This document shows, in pieces, positions 1-5,750 of a stretch of 6,132 bases of DNA (position 1 is its first letter; each line of letters opens with the position of its first letter). Both the position numbers and the translations under genes were made by a program. The notes beneath the pieces were generated by a model. The model did no database searches and was not told the origin of the DNA. It was given only the letters and a program-made list of their open reading frames with translations. The DNA is from Clostridiales bacterium (GTDB lineage: Bacteria; Bacillota; Clostridia; Christensenellales; Christensenellaceae), in assembly GCA_003510345.1 (NCBI GenBank), contig DOMW01000215.1, positions 1 to 6,132 of the forward strand. The letters run 5' to 3'.

Positions 1-33
1 CACGACGAGGCGGAGCAGACCCAACCGGTCTGA
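1..33 (+). CDS. 3' end of an upstream gene (partial, product unknown)
   Basis: Reading from base 1 gives ten codons, HDEAEQTQPV, followed by TGA at 31-33. An acidic, polar run ending in a stop is what the tail of a soluble or membrane-anchored protein often looks like, and the next gene begins about 165 bases later on the same strand. The other two forward frames run on past this point with cysteine- or arginine-rich sequence that looks non-coding. Too little is visible to name a family, and it could be chance. Confidence 0.35.
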   Translation, partial: HDEAEQTQPV

Positions 34-41
34 CCCCGGTT
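23..41 (+). terminator. Possible weak hairpin terminator of the upstream gene
   Basis: AACCGG (23-28) and CCGGTT (36-41) form a perfect 6-bp stem around a 7-base loop, and the arms straddle the putative stop codon at 31-33. The following bases are only moderately T-rich (TCCTATT), so this would be a poor intrinsic terminator. It could also be chance. Confidence 0.22.
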
Positions 42-100
42 TCCTATTGCGAATTTTGCGACGTCGTGTCATTTTGCGGCGCTTTTTGTGTTTCGATAAA

Positions 101-130
101 TTCACAAAACCTTAAGAAAGTCTTCAAAAT
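101..130 (+). promoter_or_regulatory. Candidate weak promoter for the vanZ-like pair
   Basis: TTCACA (101-106) matches the -35 consensus at five of six positions. It is followed after 18 bases by CAAAAT (125-130), which matches four of six in the -10 box. The stretch is AT-rich compared with the genes around it and lies about 70 bases before the start codon. No better pair was found between 34 and 197, but the match is weak and transcription could read in from upstream. Confidence 0.22.
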
Positions 131-197
131 ATCTTTCTTTCCGTGCCTTATGCTTGTTCGAATTGGACAGATACAAAAACAGGGAGGAAGGATCACA

Positions 198-713
198 GTG
201 AGGAATGTATTGGAGCGGCAAAGGATCACGGTTGTTTTTTTTGCCATTTACCTTGTGATGCTGGTGTGGGTGCTGCTTTTTAAAATGCAGTTTTCATTGG
301 CGTATTTACCGCATGTACAGACGATCAATCTTGTGCCGTATGCCGCGTCCGCTATGGTGAACGGTTCTGTGGATATTTCCGAGATCATACAGAACGCGCT
401 GGTGTATGTGCCGTTCGGCTTTTTTGCGGCTGCGCTTCTAAGGAACCGCCCGGTTTGGCAAAAACTGCTGTTGATCGCGGGGACAAGCGTTGCGATAGAA
501 GCGCTGCAATACGCGCTTGCGGTAGGGCGGTCGGATATTACGGACGTCATAAACAACTTTGCGGGCGGTGTGCTGGGGCTGCTGCTTTACGCGCTGGTGC
601 GCCGGATGTGTAAAACCGAAGTGAAAACGCTCACAGTGGTGAATGTTATATGCATCATGGCTTCGGCGGTCATGCTGGCGCTGATGGGCGCGCTTATTGT
701 CGCCAATTTATAG
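198..713 (+). CDS. VanZ-like family membrane protein (first of a tandem pair)
   Basis: A 171-residue integral membrane protein. The GTG start at 198 was chosen because GGGAGG (182-187) lies about 10 bases upstream; the longer reading from GTG 66 has no ribosome binding site and adds an unlikely cysteine-rich N-terminus. Hydrophobic segments lie near residues 11-28, 66-81, 88-106, 119-135 and 146-169. VanZ-family signatures are NALVYVPFG (66-74), IEALQ (100-104), a polar RSDITDV stretch (111-117) and NNFAGGVLG (119-127). The family is named for VanZ of enterococcal glycopeptide-resistance clusters, which gives low-level teicoplanin resistance by an unknown mechanism. Most homologues, as here, sit apart from vanA-type genes, so resistance should not be assumed. 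The next gene, a diverged paralogue, begins 18 bases downstream and is probably in the same transcript. The family call is firm; the substrate and role are unknown. Confidence 0.88.
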   Translation: MRNVLERQRITVVFFAIYLVMLVWVLLFKMQFSLAYLPHVQTINLVPYAASAMVNGSVDISEIIQNALVYVPFGFFAAALLRNRPVWQKLLLIAGTSVAIEALQYALAVGRSDITDVINNFAGGVLGLLLYALVRRMCKTEVKTLTVVNVICIMASAVMLALMGALIVANL

Positions 714-731
714 AAAAAGAGGAAATGAAAC

Positions 732-1325
732 TTGCAAGGCTCTTCGCATGAAATATCGAACTATAAAACGCGGCGCGTCTTTACCGTGTTACTGTGGGGC
801 TCTGTTGTCGTCTATCTTTTTGTACTGGCAAACCTGTTGTTGTTTAAATATATCCCGCCAACCGAGCTTTTCAGCCCAGACCGGTATGTGTTCCGCTCGG
901 TGAATTTTGTTCCGTTTGCGGGGATTCACGGGTATCTTTTTGGCGGCGCGGTTTCCCCCAACATCGCGGTGGGAAACGTGCTGGGGAATATCGTGCTTTT
1001 TATGCCGTTGGGGCTGCTGCTGCGGCTGACGCGCCCCGGGCAAAAAATACGGTGGACGGTGCTTATCGTTTGCCTTGCGAGTATTGCGGTAGAAGCCGCG
1101 CAATATGCGCTGGGGGTGGGCGCGGCGGATATCGACGATGTGATTTTGAATACGCTGGGAGGGTTGCTCGGGGCGCTGGTGTTTTCGCTGCTCGCGCGCT
1201 GGTTAAAAGACCCCGGCAAGCTCCATGCGTTCATTGCCGTTGTTTCCGTAGCGTGCGCTGTGTTGGTTATGGCGACGCAGGGCAGGGCATGGATTGGTAG
1301 CTATTACCCCTGCACCCAACAGTAG
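732..1325 (+). CDS. VanZ-like family membrane protein (second of a tandem pair)
   Basis: A 197-residue membrane protein that appears to start at TTG 732, with AGAGG (718-722) nine bases upstream. The nearby ATGs at 725 and 748 are out of frame, so a TTG start is required unless translation begins further inside. Hydrophobic segments lie near residues 17-38, 78-98, 107-125, 138-155 and 164-181. The VanZ signatures are clear: GNIVLFMPLG (85-94), VEAAQ (120-124), ADIDDVILNTLGGLLG (132-147). Compared with its upstream neighbour it has a longer polar N-terminus and a longer loop after the first membrane segment (about 40-78); the core motifs align in the same order. It ends in a short polar tail, with the stop codon TAG at 1323-1325 inside an inverted repeat. 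The molecular function is unknown, as for most of the family. Confidence 0.88.
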   Translation: MQGSSHEISNYKTRRVFTVLLWGSVVVYLFVLANLLLFKYIPPTELFSPDRYVFRSVNFVPFAGIHGYLFGGAVSPNIAVGNVLGNIVLFMPLGLLLRLTRPGQKIRWTVLIVCLASIAVEAAQYALGVGAADIDDVILNTLGGLLGALVFSLLARWLKDPGKLHAFIAVVSVACAVLVMATQGRAWIGSYYPCTQQ

Positions 1326-1390
1326 GAAAATGCGAATTATGTAATTCCCCCGTGCAGTCCGAGTTTTTCGCATCAGTAATTCCTACTGAT
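1322..1390 (+). repeat. Cluster of nested and alternative inverted repeats after the second vanZ-like gene
   Basis: Four perfect pairings lie in 69 bases. GTAGGAA (1322-1328) pairs with TTCCTAC (1380-1386). Immediately inside, ATGCGAA (1330-1336) pairs with TTCGCAT (1367-1373). Within the loop, GAATTA (1334-1339) and TAATTC (1342-1347) form a near-continuous palindrome. ATCAGTA (1372-1378) pairs with TACTGAT (1384-1390) across five bases, competing with the outer stem. GTAATTCC also occurs as a direct repeat at 1341-1348 and 1376-1383. A T5 run sits at 1364-1368, inside the loop, so this is not a standard intrinsic terminator. It could be a 3' UTR structure, a regulatory RNA, or the end of a decayed mobile element. 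Confidence 0.5.
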
Positions 1391-1449
1391 AACTTCCAAA
1401 GTAATATTTTAGGGATCAGACATTTGTTGCGTGGACGGAAACATATGGC

Positions 1450-1742
1450 ATGGAGCTTACCCAGGCGGACGCCCGGGGAATATTCGATTCCTTTGATGGC
1501 ACCACCGTCCGCGTTACCACGGAAAATGGGGAAGCGATAGAGGCCGGTTGTCCGGCGATGCGCTGCTTTCCCTTGTACGGCGTGATCTTGAGAGCGGCGC
1601 GGTTGATTACTTTGAGCCGGTGGAAACGGGTTTTCTGGCGGAAATGACCACGGGGCTTCCCGTCTGGGTAGATTTTGCCGGGGACGGCACGGCGGGAAAA
1701 ATATGCTTTGCCGATAACCCGCCGGAGGTGTATGAAGTTTAG
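1450..1742 (+). pseudogene. Frameshifted small coding segment of unknown function
   Basis: Two overlapping + strand frames read as one acidic protein of about 97 residues if joined by a single -1 shift between roughly 1520 and 1550. The first part starts at ATG 1450 with MELTQADARGIFDSFDGTT and continues through VRVTTENGEAIEAG. The second carries SGDALLSLVRRDLESG, then VDYFEPVETGFLAEMTTG, and ends PPEVYEV before TAG at 1740-1742. Both halves have codon use like the neighbouring genes and soluble, globular-looking composition, unlike the Pro/Arg/His-rich opposite strand. There is no convincing ribosome binding site (only GGACGG at 1432-1437), and in-frame sequence continues upstream to a TAA at 1402-1404, so the 5' end may be missing. 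The VRVTTENGE stretch faintly recalls the first strands of an Sm-like small barrel, but not enough to name a family. A sequencing indel in a real gene is the main alternative. Confidence 0.45.
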
Positions 1743-1752
1743 GTAACCTAAA
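1738..1752. promoter_or_regulatory. Perfect 15-base palindrome, operator-like
   Basis: TTTAGGT and ACCTAAA are perfect inverted 7-base arms around a single central A. The site overlaps the stop codon of the broken segment at 1740-1742. The TTAGG/CCTAA half-sites resemble operators of DtxR/MntR-type metal-dependent repressors, but that likeness is from memory and the site is shorter than the usual DtxR box. A weak promoter-like pair, TTGCCG (1708-1713) and TATGAA (1731-1736) with 17-base spacing, would place the palindrome at the transcription start. No obvious gene follows for about 200 bases. Confidence 0.35.
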
Positions 1753-1859
1753 TGCAGAATAAAAAAAGGACACGCAAAAAATTTCATGGAAAAATGGAAC
1801 GATGGGGGGCTGCTGTACGTCTACAAGGCAGATCAAAAGCAGGGAAATAGCAAATGTTT

Positions 1860-1888
1860 CAAATATATTTCGAAAATATTTGTTTTTT
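1860..1888 (+). terminator. AT-rich hairpin followed by T6, possible terminator or operator
   Basis: CAAATA (1860-1865) pairs with TATTTG (1877-1882), with partial pairing inside around the TTTCGAAA palindrome (1868-1875), and six Ts follow at 1883-1888. The stem has almost no GC, so termination would be weak. The right arm overlaps the -35 box of the next promoter, so the symmetry could equally be a repressor site. Confidence 0.28.
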
Positions 1889-1908
1889 GTAACTTTTGGT
1901 AGTATAAT
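1880..1908 (+). promoter_or_regulatory. Strong SigA-type promoter for the YpuA-like gene
   Basis: TTGTTT (1880-1885) is followed after exactly 17 bases by a perfect TATAAT (1903-1908). Transcription would begin near 1915, giving a leader of about 27 bases before the ATG at 1942. The surrounding DNA is AT-rich, as expected for a promoter in this genome. Confidence 0.78.
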
Positions 1909-1941
1909 TGAATGGAATTTGTGTGGAAGGGACGAAGGAAC

Positions 1942-2784
1942 ATGAGAAAAAAATTTATTGCGATTTTATTGACAATATGTGTTGTGCTGGGTTTTGCCGC
2001 CGCGCCGGCTATGGCCGCGCCGGGGGATTCGCGCGTTACGATAGGCGTGGATAACACAGCGGAACAGATTGGCACGGTGTACGAGTTTTTCCGCATCAAC
2101 CGCGGCGATGTGACGGAACTGCAAGTGACAAACGCGGAAGAACGTAAATACCTGGAGGGGATCGCGCCGGAAGGGAAAATCGGTTCGGTGGCGCTTTCCT
2201 GCGCGTATATTGAAGTGCGTGACAGCGGCGGGATAGAACTGGAAACGTTTAACATCAACTGGGTGACGGATGAGATGTACAAAAACGCGCTGGCTACCGC
2301 GGGTATCACGGACGCAAAGGTGATTGTGGCGGCGTATAAGCCTGTTTCGGGCACGGGCGCGCTTACGGGCATCTACAAGGCGTATGAGGATATCACCGGC
2401 CAGCTTTTGGATGAAACGACAAAATCCGTCGCGACGGAAGAGCTCATTATTACAAGCGACTTGCAGGAAGTTTTGGGCGACGCGTCTCCCGAATTTGTAA
2501 ACGACCTTAAGGCGAAGCTGGCGACGACAAAAACAATGACGGACGACGAGATCCGCCAGCTTATCCGCGACACCGCCGCCGAGTACGACGCGACGCTTAC
2601 GGAGGCGCAGGTGGAGGAAATACTTGGGCTGATCAAGAAAATGAACGAACTGAATATCGACCCGGATACGTTCATAAAACTTGCCGAAGCGGGGCAGGGC
2701 GTACAGGGGTTTTTCGCGAACGTCGGTAATTTCTTTAAAGGTATTGGCGACTTCTTCAAGAACCTGTTTGGCGGCGGCGAATAA
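1942..2784 (+). CDS. Secreted DUF1002 (YpuA-like) protein
   Basis: A 280-residue exported protein. ATG 1942 is preferred because GGAAGGG (1925-1931) lies 10 bases upstream and the reading gives a classic signal peptide: MRKK, a hydrophobic core at 5-20 and an AMA cleavage motif at 23-25. There is no lipobox cysteine, so it is not a lipoprotein. Residues 31-245 match the DUF1002 family typified by Bacillus subtilis YpuA, with recognisable blocks VTNAEERKYL (62-71), ALSCAYIEV (84-92), INWVTDEMY (105-113), KPVSGTGALTGIYKAYE (133-149) and an alpha-helical C-terminal half with LTEAQVEEI (219-227). The length is close to that of YpuA. The family's function is unknown; it probably acts at the cell surface or outside the cell. 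The C-terminus (257-280) carries phenylalanine pairs every seven residues and ends in GGGE, suggesting an amphipathic helix. It stands as its own transcription unit, with a strong promoter before it and an intrinsic terminator after it. Confidence 0.9.
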   Translation: MRKKFIAILLTICVVLGFAAAPAMAAPGDSRVTIGVDNTAEQIGTVYEFFRINRGDVTELQVTNAEERKYLEGIAPEGKIGSVALSCAYIEVRDSGGIELETFNINWVTDEMYKNALATAGITDAKVIVAAYKPVSGTGALTGIYKAYEDITGQLLDETTKSVATEELIITSDLQEVLGDASPEFVNDLKAKLATTKTMTDDEIRQLIRDTAAEYDATLTEAQVEEILGLIKKMNELNIDPDTFIKLAEAGQGVQGFFANVGNFFKGIGDFFKNLFGGGE

Positions 2785-2809
2785 AATCTGGCAGACAGAG
2801 TAAACAATG

Positions 2810-2850
2810 AAAACCGTATCTGCCCCAGTGTGTGGCGGATGCGGTTTTTT
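2810..2850 (+). terminator. Intrinsic terminator after the YpuA-like gene
   Basis: AAAACCG (2810-2816) pairs with CGGTTTT (2842-2848), ATC (2818-2820) with GAT (2838-2840) and GCC (2822-2824) with GGC (2834-2836). The two intervening positions form G-U wobbles, giving a continuous 15-bp stem with a 9-base loop and a run of six Ts (2845-2850). The A-rich left arm means it could also terminate from the opposite strand. It lies 25 bases after the stop codon. Confidence 0.88.
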
Positions 2851-2958
2851 GTGTGCCTTACAAGAAGTTCGTGCTGCCCGGCAAACCAATATCTGCGCGG
2901 CCGCAGGCTGAATAGCAAAGCCGTTTTCAGGTTTTTCTATTTGGAATGCGTATTAATG

Positions 2959-2987
2959 TTGATAAAAACAGCCCGGTTTGATAAAAT
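2959..2987 (+). promoter_or_regulatory. SigA-type promoter of the acyl-CoA synthetase-lgt-pncB operon
   Basis: TTGATA (2959-2964) and TAAAAT (2982-2987) are each one base off consensus and separated by 17 bases. Transcription would begin near 2994, leaving a short leader with the ribosome binding site GGGAGGG at 3014-3020. The rest of the gap from 2851 to 2958 shows no gene; it contains only a short GC palindrome at 2893-2906. Confidence 0.75.
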
Positions 2988-3028
2988 AATAAAATATGTA
3001 GATTGGAACGATTGGGAGGGTGCCTTAC

Positions 3029-4696
3029 ATGAGCGAGCTTTTAAATATGACCATTGGCGGGATGCTGGAAAAGCAGGCCGGGGAATACCCGGATAACGAA
3101 GGCCTTGTGTCGCCCACGCGCAATTTGCGCTATACATATAAGCAGCTAAACGAAGAAGTGGACGTGATCGCGCGCGGGTTCATGGGAATGGGCGTGGAGA
3201 AGGGCGATAAAGTGTCTATTTGGGCGACGAATTACCCGGAATGGGTGCTGACGCAGTTTGCCACCGCGAAGATTGGCGCGGTGCTTGTTACCGTCAATAC
3301 AAACTACAAACAGTTTGAGCTGGAATACCTTTTGAAGCAGAGCGATACGTCTACGCTTGTGATGATCGGCGGGTTCAAGGATTCCAATTATGTGGAGCAT
3401 ATACGCGGCCTTTGCCCGGAGCTTAATGAAGCGGAGCCGGGGAAGCTCGTTTCAAAAAAGCTGCCGTTCCTAAAGAATGTGGTGTACCTTGATTCGGATA
3501 AACAACCGGGCATGTTCCATTGGAACGACCTTAAAAAGTTTGCCGAAAACGTGACGGAAGAGGAATACCACGTGCGTAAGGCTTCGCTTGACCCGCAGGA
3601 TGTTGTGAATATGCAGTATACGTCGGGAACGACGGGGTTCCCCAAAGGCGTGATGCTAACGCATTATAACCTTGTGAACAACGGCGTGGCGGTGGGCGAC
3701 TGCATGAAGCTGACGCCCCGCGACCGGCTGCTCATATCGGTGCCGCTGTTTCATTGTTTCGGCTGTGTACTGGGCGTAATGGCAAGCTTTACCCACGCTA
3801 CGACCATGCTGGTATTAGAGGCGTTTAACCCGGTGAAGGTGATGACCATCATACAAGAGGAAAAATGCACCGCGGTGCACGGCGTGCCTACGATGTTCAT
3901 TTCCATGCTCGACCATCCGGATTTCGCGCAATACGATTTTTCCACGCTTAGGACGGGGATCATGGCGGGCTCGCCCTGCCCGATCGAGTTTATGAAGCGC
4001 GCGATCAGCGATATGAATATGACGGAGATCACCATCACATACGGGCAGACGGAAAGCTCGCCCGCCATCACGATGACAAGGACGGACGACCCGATCGAAA
4101 AGCGGGTGGAGACGATCGGCCAGCATGTGCCGGGCGTGGAGGCGAAGATCATCGATATCGAAACGGGCGAGGACGCGCCGTATGGTGTGCAGGGCGAGAT
4201 CGTGGCGCGCGGCTACAACATTATGAAGGGGTATTACAAAATGCCCGAGGCGACGGCGCAGGCGATCGACGAAGAAAACTGGCTGCATACGGGTGACCTC
4301 GGCACGATGGACGCCGACGGGTATTTCAAGGTCACGGGCAGGCTGAAGGATATGATCATACGCGGCGGGGAAAACATATACCCGCGCGAGATAGAGGAAT
4401 TTATGTACACGCACCCGGCGGTGCGCGATGTGCAGGTGGTGGGCGTGCCGGACATACGTTACGGCGAAGAGGTTCTGGCGTGCGTCGTGCTGAAGGAAGA
4501 CGCGGGGGATGTGACGGAGGAACAGTTGATACAGTATGTGAAGGACGGCCTCTCCCGCTTCAAATCGCCGCGTTACGTGAAGTTTGTGGATGGTTTCCCG
4601 CTCACGGCAAGCGGGAAGATACAAAAGTATAAGATGCGCGAATGGGCGATCGAGGAATTGGGCCTGAAGAAGGCCGCGGAGATCGAAACGGCGTAG
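3029..4696 (+). CDS. AMP-forming acyl-CoA synthetase (fatty acid-CoA ligase, ANL superfamily)
   Basis: A 555-residue cytosolic enzyme expected to activate a carboxylic acid with ATP to an acyl-adenylate and then transfer it to coenzyme A. ATG 3029 was chosen because GGGAGGG (3014-3020) lies eight bases upstream; a GTG at 3020 overlaps that site. The ANL motifs are intact: the phosphate-binding loop YTSGTTGFPKG (197-207), TYGQTE (337-342), LHTGDLG (419-425), GRLKDMIIRGGENIYP (437-452) with the hinge aspartate at 441, and TASGKIQK (526-533) with the adenylation lysine at 530. Overall it resembles Bacillus YngI and mitochondrial ACSF2, which act on medium-chain or related acids, rather than acetyl-CoA synthetases. 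Chain-length preference cannot be read from the sequence. Lysine 530 is the position reversibly acetylated in many homologues. It is the first gene of an operon; lgt begins 13 bases after its stop. Confidence 0.93.
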   Translation: MSELLNMTIGGMLEKQAGEYPDNEGLVSPTRNLRYTYKQLNEEVDVIARGFMGMGVEKGDKVSIWATNYPEWVLTQFATAKIGAVLVTVNTNYKQFELEYLLKQSDTSTLVMIGGFKDSNYVEHIRGLCPELNEAEPGKLVSKKLPFLKNVVYLDSDKQPGMFHWNDLKKFAENVTEEEYHVRKASLDPQDVVNMQYTSGTTGFPKGVMLTHYNLVNNGVAVGDCMKLTPRDRLLISVPLFHCFGCVLGVMASFTHATTMLVLEAFNPVKVMTIIQEEKCTAVHGVPTMFISMLDHPDFAQYDFSTLRTGIMAGSPCPIEFMKRAISDMNMTEITITYGQTESSPAITMTRTDDPIEKRVETIGQHVPGVEAKIIDIETGEDAPYGVQGEIVARGYNIMKGYYKMPEATAQAIDEENWLHTGDLGTMDADGYFKVTGRLKDMIIRGGENIYPREIEEFMYTHPAVRDVQVVGVPDIRYGEEVLACVVLKEDAGDVTEEQLIQYVKDGLSRFKSPRYVKFVDGFPLTASGKIQKYKMREWAIEELGLKKAAEIETA

Positions 4697-4709
4697 AGGG
4701 AGCGGAGCA

Positions 4710-5750
4710 ATGCAGATAGATAAAATAGCCATACATAACCTGTTTGGGCTCGAAGGGCTGAACATAGCCTGGTATGGCATCATCATTGCCGCGGGTATCG
4801 TGTTTGGCGTGGCTGTGGCGGTGTGGCAGGCAAAAAAACGGGGGTATACGTCCGAGCTGATATTCGACTTGATGATATTGGCGCTGCCGCTCGCTATTGT
4901 GGGCGCGCGCGTATATTTTGTGGCGTTTGAATGGGAGTATTATTCGCAGCATACCGACCAGATCGTCGCGATATGGAACGGCGGCATAGCCATTTACGGC
5001 GCGGTGATCGGCGGCGTGCTGGCGGCGTTCATCGTTTCAAAATGGCGGAAATTCCCGTTCGGCAGGCTGCTCGATATTGCCGGGCCCGGGCTTGTATTGG
5101 GGCAGGCGATCGGCCGGTGGGGCAATTTTGTGAACCAGGAAGCGTTTGGCGCGGCGGTGACAGACCCGGCGTTGCAGTTCTTTCCGTATGCGGTGCAGGT
5201 GCAGGATGTGTTTGTGGGCGGGGAGACGCTGAATGGCTGGTTTCAGGCGACGTTTTTCTATGAAAGTATGTGGGATATCGGCGTATTCGTGCTGTTGCTG
5301 TTTTACGCGAAGCGCGCTAAACATGACGGCAATGTGTTCGCCATGTACCTGATCGGCTATGGGATTGGGCGTTTTTGGATCGAAGGGGTGCGTATTTTCA
5401 CGCTTTCGGCGGGCGAGCTGCCCATTTCGCAGATACTCTCCGTGGCGCTCATTGCCATAGGCGTGCTCTATATCGTTATAATGCGCAGGAAGAACCAGCC
5501 GAACGCGGTTTATGAGGGCAGGTACCTGCCGGGGTGGCTGGAAGAGCACGGGGAAGAAGAGAAAGCTATAAAGAAGGCGGCGAAGGAACAGCGCGCAAAG
5601 CGTAAGGTGGAAAAGGCCGGTGGAGCCGGTGAAGCGAAACAGGCGGCGGATGAAAAAACCGCGGGCGGCGGCAAAGCGGAAGAAACGGAAGATAAAGAGC
5701 CAAAAAAGGAAACATATAAACCGGCGGAAAAAACGGAAGATAAAAAATGA
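4710..5750 (+). CDS. lgt: Prolipoprotein diacylglyceryl transferase
   Basis: A 346-residue membrane enzyme that moves diacylglycerol from phosphatidylglycerol to the lipobox cysteine of prelipoproteins, the first step of lipoprotein maturation. ATG 4710 follows AGGGAG (4697-4702). Residues matching those important in E. coli Lgt are present with a constant offset: Y22 (Y26), R136 (R143), N139 (N146), E144 (E151), G147 (G154), R221 (R239) and E225 (E243). The signature GRWGNFVNQEAFG spans 135-147 and GRFWIEGVR spans 220-228. The position matching E. coli H103 is tyrosine (Y96, in GGIAIYG). About seven membrane segments lie within residues 15-258. Residues from about 276 onward form a 70-residue Lys/Glu/Ala-rich tail with repeated TEDK-like units, absent from E. 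coli Lgt and probably a disordered cytoplasmic extension. The stop overlaps the next start as ATGA, implying translational coupling. Confidence 0.96.
   Translation: MQIDKIAIHNLFGLEGLNIAWYGIIIAAGIVFGVAVAVWQAKKRGYTSELIFDLMILALPLAIVGARVYFVAFEWEYYSQHTDQIVAIWNGGIAIYGAVIGGVLAAFIVSKWRKFPFGRLLDIAGPGLVLGQAIGRWGNFVNQEAFGAAVTDPALQFFPYAVQVQDVFVGGETLNGWFQATFFYESMWDIGVFVLLLFYAKRAKHDGNVFAMYLIGYGIGRFWIEGVRIFTLSAGELPISQILSVALIAIGVLYIVIMRRKNQPNAVYEGRYLPGWLEEHGEEEKAIKKAAKEQRAKRKVEKAGGAGEAKQAADEKTAGGGKAEETEDKEPKKETYKPAEKTEDKK

Larger units (their letters stand above)
1743..1911. other. AT-rich leader with no convincing gene
   Basis: This stretch is clearly more AT-rich than the genes on either side. The longest reading is a 38-codon frame from ATG 1786 to TAG 1900-1902, starting MEKWNDGGLLYVYKADQKQG. 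Its first half has plausible coding composition, but its second half runs through the downstream promoter and it has only a distant AAAGGA at 1765-1770. An overlapping 32-codon frame from ATG 1752 is very basic. Neither is supported strongly enough to call. The stretch ends in an AT-only hairpin and the promoter described separately. Confidence 0.4.

Noticed and set aside
1..68. CACGACG (1-7) and CGTCGTG (62-68) as a flanking inverted repeat
   Set aside because: Only seven bases, with one arm cut by the window edge and no associated mobile gene. Probably chance.
66..197. Upstream GTG start extending the first VanZ-like protein by 44 residues
   Set aside because: No ribosome binding site at 66, an implausible cysteine-rich extension, and a good GGGAGG correctly placed for GTG 198.
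198..1325. Glycopeptide resistance cluster
   Set aside because: VanZ homology alone is common in Bacillota, and no vanH, vanA, vanX, vanR or vanS-like gene is visible.
1322..1390. Integron attC-like recombination site
   Set aside because: The arms lack the GTTRRRY/RYYYAAC core sites and there is no integrase or cassette array.
1267..1836. Long open frame on the - strand across the vanZ/YpuA gap
   Set aside because: The composition is rich in Pro, Arg, His and Phe with no domain pattern. It mirrors the coding-like + strand segment and has no ribosome binding site.
2893..2906. GC palindrome CTGCG-CGGC-CGCAG as a regulatory hairpin
   Set aside because: A short stem with no T-run, between the terminator and the next promoter. 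Likely chance in GC-rich DNA.
1966..2918. Two long - strand frames opposite the YpuA-like gene
   Set aside because: They are antisense shadows of a clear DUF1002 gene, with Arg/His/Phe-rich or Ser-rich composition and no motif.
3815..4786. 323-codon - strand frame opposite the acyl-CoA synthetase
   Set aside because: Shadow of a gene with intact ANL motifs. The sequence is His/Arg/Leu-rich and unlike any real fold.
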